Notes: generated by a model from the sequence alone, not told the origin. Shown: positions 1 through 5,802, numbered from the stretch's first letter. The stretch: DNA of 6,430 nt from CAYLOP01 sp964385305 (GCA_964385305.1 CAYLOP010000167.1:1-6430), one strand, 5' to 3'. A program made the numbers and translations.

Positions 1-1
1 G

Positions 2-649
2 GAGGACAGCCTGCGGCGCCTGGATGTGGAAGTGATCGATCTTTACCAAACGCACTCCTACGACAAGGACACGCCGATCGACGAGACGCTGCGAGCGATG
101 GATGATCTGGTTCGGCAGGGGAAGGTGCGTTATGTTGGGGCTTCGAATCTACCAGCCTGGATGCTGATGGAAGCGCTCTGGCGCGCGGACCGTGATGGCA
201 CGGTCCGCTATGAATCCCTGCAGCCGCACTACAATCTGGCCTACCGCGAGGAGTTCGAGCGCGAGCTACTGCCGGTGTGTGAGAATTTCGACATCGGCGT
301 GATCCCCTATTCCCCGCTGGCTGGCGGCTTCCTGACGGGAAAGTATGCGCGGGATCGAGCGCCCAAGAGCGCCCGCCTGGGGGGCATCAAGACACGTTAC
401 TTCAATGAACGCGGGTGGCGGATTCTGGATACGGTGCGTGCATTGGCGAAGGAGTTGGAGACTGTCCCGGCGGCGGTGGCGTTGGCGTGGCAACTTGCCA
501 ACCCGGTTATCACGGCGCCGATTGTGGGCGCTAATACTCCGGAGCAACTTCGGGAGAGCCTGTTGGCGATGGAGATCACGCTCACGGTGGAACAGATGGA
601 GTGCTTGGATCAAGCGTCGGATTGGGTGGAACAGGGGGACGAGGCGTAG
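2..649 (+). CDS. Aldo/keto reductase, 5'-truncated by window edge
   Basis: NAD(P)H-dependent oxidoreductase of the aldo/keto reductase superfamily (cytosolic TIM barrel reducing carbonyl substrates); the physiological substrate cannot be told. The open frame runs in from the left edge and shows 215 codons, against roughly 310-330 for the family, so about the first third, with the catalytic Asp, Tyr and Lys, lies outside. Visible landmarks: SLRRLDVEVIDLYQTH (visible residues 3-18, ending in the tetrad His), GKVRYVGASN (40-49), then IPYSPLAGGFLTGKY, and the C-terminal IVGANTPEQLRESL segment that contacts the adenosine phosphate of NADP in this family. A GTG at 26 is an in-frame Val codon inside the conserved core, not the start. 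The gene ends TAG at 647-649 and is followed by a terminator-like hairpin, so it is probably the last gene of its unit. Family assignment is secure; the subfamily is not. Confidence 0.93.
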   Translation, partial: EDSLRRLDVEVIDLYQTHSYDKDTPIDETLRAMDDLVRQGKVRYVGASNLPAWMLMEALWRADRDGTVRYESLQPHYNLAYREEFERELLPVCENFDIGVIPYSPLAGGFLTGKYARDRAPKSARLGGIKTRYFNERGWRILDTVRALAKELETVPAAVALAWQLANPVITAPIVGANTPEQLRESLLAMEITLTVEQMECLDQASDWVEQGDEA

Positions 650-668
650 CTGGGGAGGGATGTCGTCG

Positions 669-700
669 GGCGCATCACGATGCGCTGCAATTTTGTCTTT
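669..700 (+). terminator. Probable intrinsic terminator after the aldo/keto reductase gene
   Basis: A perfect 6-bp stem GCGCAT/ATGCGC (670-675 with 680-685, tetraloop CACG), extendable by one G-U pair, lies 20 bases after the stop codon. It is followed by the T-rich stretch ATTTTGTCTTT (690-700). The T tract starts about five bases after the stem, so termination may be less than complete. Confidence 0.5.
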
Positions 701-717
701 CGCATTCGAGATCAAAA

Positions 718-779
718 TGTAGGAGCCGACTATGGTGTCGGCCCGTTAACGTGCGCATACCCAGTGCACCCCTACAGGA
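718..779. repeat. Structured inverted-repeat element, copy 1
   Basis: An outer inverted repeat TGTAGG (718-723) / CCTACA (771-776) encloses two hairpins: GCCGAC/GTCGGC (725-730 with 737-742, 6-base loop) and GTGC/GCAC (751-754 with 766-769). Between them lies CCGTTAACG (743-751). The right end reads CCCTACAGGA (770-779). The same core word and nearly the same right end recur at 1630-1638 and 1663-1673, on the other side of the methyltransferase gene. The three-way-junction layout resembles dispersed intergenic palindromic elements; family membership is inferred. Confidence 0.5.
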
Positions 780-851
780 TTCTTCACATACGAAATCAGC
801 CCGTCGGGGGCAGCTCTTGTTGAAATTGTGGTTTCGAAATCTCCGCGATCT

Positions 852-879
852 CGGACAATCTGAGAAGTTATGTGATAAT
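852..879 (+). promoter_or_regulatory. Possible sigma70-type promoter for the ICMT-like gene
   Basis: An extended -10 element, TGT followed by GATAAT (871-879), is preceded after 16 bases by CGGACA (852-857), which matches four of six positions of TTGACA. Transcription would start near 886, leaving a leader of about 40 bases before the ATG at 929. This placement supports the ATG at 929 over the in-frame GTG at 872. Pattern-based only. Confidence 0.33.
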
Positions 880-928
880 CGTGGTGCGCCGTCCTTATTC
901 CGATTTCGGTGTGGAGAGCAACAATCCG

Positions 929-1543
929 ATGTCCATGGAGCCAACCTTTCGCATCGCCTTCTGGTTGATCTTCGGCGGGATGCTTGCACTGCAGGCCTAT
1001 TTTGCTGCACGGGTTCGTCTGGCAGGGGAGTGTGTTGCTGCTGACCGCAAGGCGATCGAGCGCGAAGGTTGGTGGCACGCTGTCGTTCGGACTATCCGTG
1101 CCATCTCTCTTGTCGCTTTTCTTGTGCTGTATGTTATCAACCCGCCGTGGCTCGGGGTGCTCTCTGTATCCTTTCCTGATGGGTTGCGCTGGATGGGGAT
1201 CACCCTGGGAGTCGTCAGTCTTGCGCTCTATGTATGGTCTCGGGAAACGCTTGGGGTGGCATGGTCATCCCAACTGCAAATGTGCGCGAAGCACCATCTG
1301 GTGACCACGGGGCCCTACGCCTGGGTACGCCATCCGATCTATTTGGCTATGATGGGCTTTATGACCAGCATCGCCCTCGTCACTGCGAACGGGTTCTTGA
1401 TTGCTTTTCTTGTGATCTCGATTTTGGATCTAGCACTCCGCATTCCCAAGGAGGAGCAGATGATGGTCGAGGCGTTCAGCGATGAATACCTGGCCTACAT
1501 GCAAAGGACGGGCAGCTTGTTCCCAAAATGGGGCGTCCAATAA
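929..1543 (+). CDS. ICMT/PEMT-like membrane methyltransferase
   Basis: Integral membrane protein of the isoprenylcysteine carboxyl methyltransferase/phospholipid methyltransferase superfamily, which uses S-adenosylmethionine; the bacterial acceptor substrate is unknown. From the ATG at 929 it has 204 residues, normal for the family. Hydrophobic segments lie at about 5-27, 55-71, 76-103 and 135-170. The C-terminal signature is complete: LGVAWSS (108-114), HHLVTTGPYAWVRHPIYL (122-139, with the GPY and RHP elements that form the cofactor pocket), and RIPKEEQ...FSDEYLAY (171-190, with the conserved Glu pair and EY). An in-frame GTG at 872 would add 19 polar residues but lacks a ribosome binding site, whereas GGAGAG at 913-918 sits 10 bases before ATG 929; ATG 935 is a second option. 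It stands alone, flanked by two related structured repeats. Confidence 0.85.
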   Translation: MSMEPTFRIAFWLIFGGMLALQAYFAARVRLAGECVAADRKAIEREGWWHAVVRTIRAISLVAFLVLYVINPPWLGVLSVSFPDGLRWMGITLGVVSLALYVWSRETLGVAWSSQLQMCAKHHLVTTGPYAWVRHPIYLAMMGFMTSIALVTANGFLIAFLVISILDLALRIPKEEQMMVEAFSDEYLAYMQRTGSLFPKWGVQ

Positions 1544-1570
1544 GCAGAGAGTCTTGACGAGAATATCCGT

Positions 1571-1673
1571 TGTAGCGACACCCCGATGGGGCTTCTAGAT
1601 ATAGGGTTCCTCAACAGGAAGCCCCGCCACCGTTAACGACATGCGGGACGGACGGCGGGGCGCCCTTACAGGA
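1571..1673. repeat. Structured inverted-repeat element, divergent copy 2
   Basis: Several nested or competing stems: CCCC/GGGG (1581-1584 with 1588-1591, loop GAT), GGGGCTTC/GAAGCCCC (1588-1595 with 1618-1625, perfect 8 bp), TTCCT/AGGAA (1607-1611 with 1616-1620, loop CAAC), and GCCCCGCC/GGCGGGGC (1621-1628 with 1654-1661, perfect 8 bp, with an inner CCGT/ACGG). It shares CCGTTAACG (1630-1638) and the right end CCCTTACAGGA (1663-1673) with the element at 718-779. The left boundary is uncertain, either TGTAGCG at 1571 or ATAGGG at 1601. The first stems could also help end the methyltransferase transcript, though there is no T tract. Confidence 0.42.
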
Positions 1674-1856
1674 CGATGCCGCTACCGGTCGCGTCGCATG
1701 CCGGAAGGCAGCCGGTTGGCGACTGCATGTCGTTCGATCAGGTGGGTTGGCGCGGGGATGTGGGTGCATCGTGCGGGAGGAAGGAATCTCCCTTCACGGG
1801 ACGGGACTCCGTTCTGACGGGTTGAAGCTAATCTGGCCTGTGTATGAGGAATCGGA

Positions 1857-1883
1857 CTGGAGCGCCGCTCTTCGGCGCCCCAG
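1857..1883. repeat. Strong G+C-rich hairpin
   Basis: Arms CTGG-A-GCGCCG (1857-1867) and CGGCGC-C-CCAG (1873-1883) pair over 11 positions with one A/C mismatch, around a 5-base loop CTCTT. No T run follows on either strand, so it is not a classical terminator. The word TGGAGCGCCG in its left arm (1858-1867) is repeated exactly at 1931-1940. Confidence 0.5.
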
Positions 1884-1905
1884 ATCTCTAATGGTATAAG
1901 CTGTC

Positions 1906-1959
1906 AAGCAAATGACCACCAGCCTACATATGGAGCGCCGTTGGTGGGGACATTTGCTT
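1906..1959. repeat. Long imperfect inverted repeat downstream of cutC, possible bidirectional terminator
   Basis: AAGCAAATG (1906-1914) pairs perfectly with CATTTGCTT (1951-1959). Inside, after a small asymmetric bulge (A against GGA), CCACCA (1916-1921) pairs with TGGTGG (1942-1947), giving 15 bp around a 20-base loop. It begins 21 bases past the cutC stop codon and lies between convergent genes, which suits a transcript end for the operon. The 3' arm is T-rich on both strands, but no uninterrupted T tract follows. Alternatives are a small mobile-element remnant or an RNA-stability element. Confidence 0.5.
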
Positions 1960-1980
1960 TCACCTGCCAAGTGAGATGGA

Positions 1981-2682
1981 TCACAGTGATGAGACGGCGC
2001 GTTCCAACGCATTCCTCAGATTTCGTACTTTCGCCTCTACCACACACCCTTTGGTGTTGGGCGGATTACGGACGCTGGATCCTGCATGAGCGTACGCCAC
2101 ACCCGTTTCTCTTACCAGCTGCTCGATATTTTCGCTGCTCACGCCACCTGCCAGGAGAAGGTCAATCCGACCTGCCGCCTGTTCGCGGAAGGCTTGTATC
2201 TGGGGGATGCCATCGACCGCTTTCCCCCCCAGTCCTTGACCACCGGTTGTTCGTACGCTCCCTACGCCCAGTTTGATAAGCGTTTCTAATGCCTCCTCAG
2301 GGTCTCGGGTAAGCTCCCAAGCCAGGTGAAAATGGAGCGGGATATCCCATGCAGCCTGCTGCAGCGTTTGAACTGCTTCGGTGTCAATCTCTTCCCCCTC
2401 TGTCAGTGCGCCAAGCAAGAATCCATCCGCCCCGCGCTCAGCCGCCAAACGGATGTCCGCACACATAACCGCCAGGTCGTCCGGAGAAAGCACCATTCCA
2501 TTGGCATGTGTCCGCACCATGACGATCACAGCAATATCGACTCGGGAGCAGATGCGTTCCACCATTCCAGCAGTAGGGGTCAGACCATTCTCGATAAAAT
2601 CGGACTTAAGATCCAACTGCGTTGCACCTCCCGCTTGAGCTGCCAGGGCATCTGACACCGTTTCTGCGATAATCTCTAGCAT
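1981..2682 (-). CDS. cutC: CutC-family TIM-barrel protein
   Basis: Member of the CutC family, named for copper homeostasis in Escherichia coli, although a direct copper role is disputed and many copies sit in sugar operons. The length of 233 residues is normal. Family landmarks: LEIIAETVSDALAAQAGGA (2-20), GLTPTAGM (33-40), IVMVRT (53-58), DIRLAAERGADGFLLGALTE (76-95), LHFHLAWEL (116-124), GVGSVRTTGGQG (139-150), IDLLLAGGVSSENI (173-186). Residues that are usually well conserved differ: ELC becomes LDLK, RPRGGDF becomes RTHANGM, FHRAFD becomes FHLAWE. The start is firm: AAGGAG (2691-2696) lies 8 bases before the ATG. It is the last gene of the operon, 67 bases after the SIS gene, with a hairpin between them. 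Position suggests a role in the catabolism of the imported sugar rather than copper handling; that is inference. Confidence 0.88.
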   Translation of the reverse strand: MLEIIAETVSDALAAQAGGATQLDLKSDFIENGLTPTAGMVERICSRVDIAVIVMVRTHANGMVLSPDDLAVMCADIRLAAERGADGFLLGALTEGEEIDTEAVQTLQQAAWDIPLHFHLAWELTRDPEEALETLIKLGVGSVRTTGGQGLGGKAVDGIPQIQAFREQAAGRIDLLLAGGVSSENIEQLVRETGVAYAHAGSSVRNPPNTKGCVVEAKVRNLRNALERAVSSL

Positions 2683-2711
2683 GTTGATTGCTCCTTATGC
2701 CACACATTCCA

Positions 2712-2727
2712 CAAGCGAATACGCTTG
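2712..2727 (-). other. Intercistronic hairpin between the SIS gene and cutC
   Basis: CAAGCG (2712-2717) and CGCTTG (2722-2727) form a perfect 6-bp stem with a 4-base loop. It lies after the SIS-gene stop codon and before the cutC ribosome binding site, in the widest gap in this part of the operon. No T tract follows, so an mRNA-processing or stability role, lowering or buffering cutC expression, is more likely than full termination. Confidence 0.4.
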
Positions 2728-2749
2728 GCAGTTCCTTTACGACAGCGAT

Positions 2750-3487
2750 TCATAAGTTACGGATCCGGGCCCAATACTTCTCATGGTAATGACGATTGGC
2801 TTCCATACCTCCCTCGAGGTTCCCGCTCCAATAGATTTCCGGTTCAATACCCGCTTTGTGCAATTCAGCCGCCGCCTGAACCAGAACCGCATTGATGATA
2901 AAGGAGCCCGTGATCGTTGAGGTTGGTCCCAGGCCTTGGTCCAGGCTCTCCAATTTCAAGCAAGTGTCTCCGACTTTGCCGCAGTTATCAATCACCACAT
3001 CAGCCACATCAATGAGCTTCTTACCGCTGGAGTGACGCGCGTTGAGACTATTGGCGTAGGTGACGGAGCAAATTGCGATAACCTTCACCCCTCTCTTTCT
3101 CGCCTCCATGGCTACGTCAATCGGCATGGCGTTGTTGGCTGAATTTGAGACCGTCAATAATGCGTCGGGGGGTGCTATCTGGTGATAATCACAGATAATG
3201 GGACCGGTTCCTTCCAGTTTCTCCATGTAAGCACTTTTGGTGATCTCGGTCGTGCCGATCATGCTCGCCTCCAGGATTGCATGGATCGGGACCAAGGTCC
3301 CTGCTCTCCAGAACACATCCTCCGTAAGGCAATGCGAATGACCTACCCCTAAAGTATGCAGCAGCCCACCATCTGCAATGGCCTGGCTTACGATTTGCGC
3401 GGCTTTTTCGATCTTGTCGCTCTGTCTGCTGTGGATTTTCTCTAGCATCTCCAAGATAGCCTGGTAATACTCCTGATGTTTTTTCAT
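2750..3487 (-). CDS. UPF0309-type SIS-domain sugar-phosphate protein
   Basis: Cytosolic SIS (sugar isomerase) fold protein resembling the UPF0309 family, related to N-acetylmuramic acid 6-phosphate etherases and GmhA-type isomerases. The exact reaction is unknown; the fold binds phosphosugars. With the chosen start it has 245 residues, normal for UPF0309. Landmarks: GGLLHTLGVGHSHCLTEDVFWRAG (40-63, the GxGHSH loop), LTVSNSANNAMPIDVA (111-126, the SIS phosphate-binding loop), SLNARHSSGKKLIDVADVVIDN (147-168), GPTSTITGSFIINA (187-200), IEPEIYWSGNLEGG (214-227). ATG 3487 has GAAAGG 7 bases upstream and matches the family N-terminus; ATG 3502 overlaps the IIA stop codon as ATGA and would add five residues. 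Translational coupling to IIA is likely. In this operon it probably processes the phosphosugar delivered by the PTS. Confidence 0.87.
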   Translation of the reverse strand: MKKHQEYYQAILEMLEKIHSRQSDKIEKAAQIVSQAIADGGLLHTLGVGHSHCLTEDVFWRAGTLVPIHAILEASMIGTTEITKSAYMEKLEGTGPIICDYHQIAPPDALLTVSNSANNAMPIDVAMEARKRGVKVIAICSVTYANSLNARHSSGKKLIDVADVVIDNCGKVGDTCLKLESLDQGLGPTSTITGSFIINAVLVQAAAELHKAGIEPEIYWSGNLEGGMEANRHYHEKYWARIRNL

Positions 3488-3494
3488 GAAGCGA

Positions 3495-3500
3495 CCTTTC
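3495..3500 (-). promoter_or_regulatory. Ribosome binding site favouring the SIS start at 3487
   Basis: GAAAGG on the - strand lies 7 bases before ATG 3487 and inside the first codons of the alternative start at 3502. The alternative start has only an A-rich sequence in front of it. Confidence 0.55.
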
Positions 3501-3900
3501 ATTTTTCCGTAGGAGCCGACGGCGAAGAGGCACTTGTGTTGGTTGCTTTATGGGGATCGACAGATCCATCACAAAACAGTTTCAGGATATGTCCGGCCAG
3601 ATTGCACTCGCTCTCAGCGGTGATCAGAATATCCATCGCATGATTCAACAGAATGGAAGGCGCAATCCCTGCGCCGCGCGCCTCCGCCGTCAACAGCGAG
3701 TGCTGAATGCGGCGCGCTTCGCCGATATGCTTCTTGGCTTCCGTAAGGAGTCCTTTGGCTTCCTCGGAACGACAGTTCTGCGAAGCATCTAATGCCTCGT
3801 AGACTCTGCTTTTTGCGTCTCCGGCCAGCGCAATGATCTGAAGACAAACCTCCTCCACGTTACCATTTCCTACCGTTACATGCGTCTCCAATTCGCCCAT
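3499..3900 (-). CDS. PTS lactose/cellobiose-type EIIA component
   Basis: Cytosolic phosphocarrier of the lactose/cellobiose PTS family: a three-helix trimer that takes phosphate from HPr and passes it to EIIB. It has 133 residues, about 105 of domain plus a polar tail. Helix 1 includes VCLQIIALAGDAKSRVYEAL (18-37), helix 2 includes EAKGLLTEAKKHIGEARRIQ (47-66), helix 3 includes SILLNHAMDILITAESECNL (82-101). The phosphorylated His is His87 and the trimer-core metal-binding Asp is Asp90, in HAMDI; the usual motif is HAQDH, so the second His is Ile91. Residues 111-133 (rich in Ser, Thr, Pro, Ala) look disordered. The start is supported by AAAGGA (3909-3914), 8 bases upstream. The stop codon overlaps or abuts the SIS gene start, indicating one transcript. 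Confidence 0.92.
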   Translation of the reverse strand: MGELETHVTVGNGNVEEVCLQIIALAGDAKSRVYEALDASQNCRSEEAKGLLTEAKKHIGEARRIQHSLLTAEARGAGIAPSILLNHAMDILITAESECNLAGHILKLFCDGSVDPHKATNTSASSPSAPTEK

Positions 3901-3905
3901 CCAAT

Positions 3906-4184
3906 CTATCCTTTGCTAAAGTGCATTTGATTGAATTCAAACGGTTGCATTCTACTCAGGCATCCCAGAAGCCGCGATAGATGCCCGGCGTAAGCTATTG
4001 TTTCTAAAGATCGCCTTATCCTATATTGTACAGATTCAACTGCCCCTCCTTGCAGGAAGTCTATTGGCTCGAGCGGAAGCCTGGGCCGTTGAAGCGCTAA
4101 TACCTGTACCAGCTTCAGCCACGGAGCCTCCTGATCCCTGCATATCTCTCCTAGGCAGCCAAACCCGAAGGACGTTTCCTGCAA
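3906..4184 (-). CDS. Possible small hypothetical protein filling the IIC-IIA gap
   Basis: A 92-codon open frame starts at TTG one base after the EIIC stop codon and ends five bases before the EIIA start, filling the 285-base gap almost exactly. I do not recognise the protein. The N-terminus is Cys/Gly-containing, the middle reads PRLPLEPIDFLQGG, and a possibly helical SVQYRIRRSLETIAYAGHLSRLLGCLSRM follows; there is no signal peptide or clear membrane segment. Against it: a TTG start, no good ribosome binding site, and somewhat Arg/Leu-rich composition. For it: operonic fit, and an uninterrupted frame of this length is uncommon by chance. If not coding, the interval would be a structured spacer: GTTGAAGC (4088-4095) can pair with GCTTCAGC (4112-4119). 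Confidence 0.3.
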   Translation of the reverse strand: MQETSFGFGCLGEICRDQEAPWLKLVQVLALQRPRLPLEPIDFLQGGAVESVQYRIRRSLETIAYAGHLSRLLGCLSRMQPFEFNQMHFSKG

Positions 4185-4185
4185 G

Positions 4186-5451
4186 CTACTTGATCACGTC
4201 GCCGGGGTTCTCGCGCGCCCTTATCCGCTCCCACGCCTTGATGAAGGGGTACCAGATAAGCGTGGCTCCGACGAGCACCACCAGACTAACGATGATAGAT
4301 CGCCAATCACCACCTGTTGCGAGAAAGCCCGAAACAATGGGAGGCGCTATCATCGGGATCATTACGTAGGGAGCCGTGACCCACCCTATGCTTACCATGA
4401 TCCACGCAAAAGTCACACCCCAGATCCCGGAAAGCAGGAAGGGGATGATGAGCAGTGGGTTAAGAATGATGGGAAGTCCAAACATCACGGGTTCCCAGAT
4501 GCAGAAGAAACCCACCGGTGCATTTAATCGCCCCAGCGTCCGGAACGAGCGGAGCTTTGAGAATAACAGGATTCCGATGACCGGCCAAGTTACTGCGCCA
4601 GACCAGAGTGCCAGACCATCCAGGAACATGCTTGTGCCGATATGCGGGATAGCCAGACCCATCGCGGCCGCCTCTGCATTCTCTGTCGCCGCCATAGTCC
4701 AGAAAGGCATAGCCACGGACTGTACCACAGTGTACCCATGGATACCTACACTCCATGCCAAGCGGTTGATCAGCGCTTCAAGATTGAGAGCCAGGAGCGA
4801 ATCGCTTGCCACTACCAGGGGCTGGAGCAGACGCAGGATGAAGCCGTTGAAGTCGAAGTTAATGACCACCCGGATGAGCCAGATTATGCCCATGAAGGAC
4901 AGACCTGGCGTAATGGAGGCAAACATATTGGTGATGCCTTCCGGCACTTCTTTGGGCATCTTGATCGTGATTTTCTTCTCGTAGAAGAACTTCACAATCA
5001 GGACAGAAAGAACACCCACAATGATGGCGCTGAACAAGCCTGTTCCGCCCATGCCGCCAAGCGGTATCGCGCCATCTTGAGGCGGCGAAAGGATCAGGAA
5101 CCCAACCACCGAGAAAATCGCTGGCATAACTGGATCCATGCCCAGATTTCTTGCCAGTCTGTATGCGATGGTAAAGGAGCACACAAGCCCCAGAAGGCCA
5201 AAAGTGTAGGTCACCATTACCATCAATGAGCCCAGGAAGGGGGATACAAAATCCATCCACGCCTGGACCGGGAAAAAAGCGACAATCAAGAATACGCTGC
5301 CGATCAGCATCAATGGGATGGTGTCCAGAAAAGCTTGCCGGATGGCACTGACATATTTGTTTTCAGTGAACTTCGCCATCCCGGGAGCCATCTTTTTCTC
5401 GACCCAAGCAGCAGTGGCATCCAAGAAACCCGTTCTTTGTGTATTTTCCAT
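4186..5451 (-). CDS. PTS lactose/cellobiose-type EIIC permease
   Basis: Membrane translocation subunit of a lactose/cellobiose/chitobiose-family PTS, which carries the sugar across the membrane for phosphorylation by EIIB. Its 421 residues are normal for the family. Hydrophobic segments occur at about 44-66, 74-98, 108-122, 137-156, 178-197, 321-341, 343-365 and 384-402. Family features: PLGGMGGTGLFSAII (130-144), PEGITNMFASITPGLSF (170-186), SVGIHGYTV (234-242) and FCIWEPVMFGLPIILNP (316-332). His238 and Glu320 correspond to the pair that contacts the sugar C6 hydroxyl in the ChbC structure. The residue before Glu is normally Asn (NEP) but here is Trp319 (WEP), which may alter substrate fit. 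The start has AAGGGAGA (5458-5465) 6 bases upstream, and the gap to EIIB is 15 bases. Family is certain; the sugar is not. Confidence 0.94.
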   Translation of the reverse strand: MENTQRTGFLDATAAWVEKKMAPGMAKFTENKYVSAIRQAFLDTIPLMLIGSVFLIVAFFPVQAWMDFVSPFLGSLMVMVTYTFGLLGLVCSFTIAYRLARNLGMDPVMPAIFSVVGFLILSPPQDGAIPLGGMGGTGLFSAIIVGVLSVLIVKFFYEKKITIKMPKEVPEGITNMFASITPGLSFMGIIWLIRVVINFDFNGFILRLLQPLVVASDSLLALNLEALINRLAWSVGIHGYTVVQSVAMPFWTMAATENAEAAAMGLAIPHIGTSMFLDGLALWSGAVTWPVIGILLFSKLRSFRTLGRLNAPVGFFCIWEPVMFGLPIILNPLLIIPFLLSGIWGVTFAWIMVSIGWVTAPYVMIPMIAPPIVSGFLATGGDWRSIIVSLVVLVGATLIWYPFIKAWERIRARENPGDVIK

Positions 5452-5466
5452 TTACCTCTCTCCCTT

Positions 5467-5790
5467 CTATCGTATTTCCTTATATGCTTCAACGGCCAAG
5501 GCGATCGCTTTCTCTGCATCAACATGCCCGTAGACTTGCATGGGTATGTCAACGACCGGGACTCCTACGGGATCCAACAACTTCTGAAACACGGCTTTGT
5601 TAAAGCGTACCTGTGGAGATAAAAGGACAACATCACATTCACCCATCCGGTCCTTCAATTGGTCCGGGCTGACAAATTGAGCTTCAACACTCAAACCTTT
5701 TTCTTTGGCAAACTTTTGCATCTTCTCCGCCAGCAACGAAGAAGAGAGCGCATAGGAACAGACTACGAAAACACGCAACTTATCACTCAT
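5467..5790 (-). CDS. PTS lactose/cellobiose-type EIIB component
   Basis: Cytosolic EIIB protein that passes phosphate from EIIA-His to the sugar through a phosphocysteine. Starting at ATG 5790 it has 107 residues, the usual size of a free-standing EIIB. The beta-strand LRVFVV (5-10) leads into Cys11, the phosphorylation site; the following loop is SYALSSSLLAEKM, whereas the family normally has CxxGMSTS, so the Gly-Met pair is replaced. Other matches: CDVVLLSPQVRF (52-63) and GVPVVDIPMQVYG (76-88). A TTG at 5805 would add five residues, but AGGAAG (5797-5802), correctly spaced before ATG 5790, decides the start. First gene of the visible PTS unit; EI, HPr and any regulator must lie elsewhere. 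Confidence 0.92.
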   Translation of the reverse strand: MSDKLRVFVVCSYALSSSLLAEKMQKFAKEKGLSVEAQFVSPDQLKDRMGECDVVLLSPQVRFNKAVFQKLLDPVGVPVVDIPMQVYGHVDAEKAIALAVEAYKEIR

Positions 5791-5796
5791 GGCAAG

Positions 5797-5802
5797 CTTC
5801 CT
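5797..5802 (-). promoter_or_regulatory. Ribosome binding site fixing the EIIB start at 5790
   Basis: AGGAAG on the - strand lies 6 bases before ATG 5790 and overlaps the alternative TTG at 5803-5805, which makes the longer reading unlikely. Confidence 0.6.

Larger units (their letters stand above)
1544..1980. other. Non-coding interval between convergent units, rich in inverted repeats
   Basis: No open frame here shows family resemblance or a credible ribosome binding site. The interval separates the + strand methyltransferase gene from the end of the - strand operon and holds the three palindromic elements listed separately. The part between them (1674-1856) is G+C-rich, with loosely repeated CCGGT...GCATG words near 1685-1700 and 1712-1728 and a small GAAGG/CCTTC hairpin near 1780-1797. 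I see nothing else there. Confidence 0.6.

Noticed and set aside
26..28. GTG as start of the aldo/keto reductase
   Set aside because: The frame is open to the left edge and the upstream residues match the conserved SLRRL segment, so this is an internal Val codon.
266..715. Long antisense frame over the aldo/keto reductase gene
   Set aside because: Arg/His-rich translation typical of the reverse complement of a G+C-rich gene; the sense frame has clear family motifs.
872..928. N-terminal extension of the methyltransferase from GTG 872
   Set aside because: It adds polar residues not expected for the family, overlaps a likely -10 element and lacks a ribosome binding site.
601..1044. 147-codon + strand frame spanning the reductase end, the terminator region and the methyltransferase start
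   Set aside because: It overlaps two well-supported genes in another frame, crosses a terminator hairpin and a structured repeat, and its Cys/Arg/Ser-rich translation has no family features.
1544..1980. CRISPR array or tRNA gene in the non-coding interval
   Set aside because: There are no regularly spaced direct repeats, and no cloverleaf with T-loop and acceptor features could be found.
1794..2012. 72-codon - strand frame overlapping the cutC end and the downstream palindromes
   Set aside because: It crosses strong hairpins and overlaps cutC in another frame; no recognisable protein features.
4376..5229. Two long + strand frames (4376-4984 and 4642-5229) opposite EIIC
   Set aside because: They are antisense to a certain permease gene, with Met/Arg- or His-rich translations and no domain.
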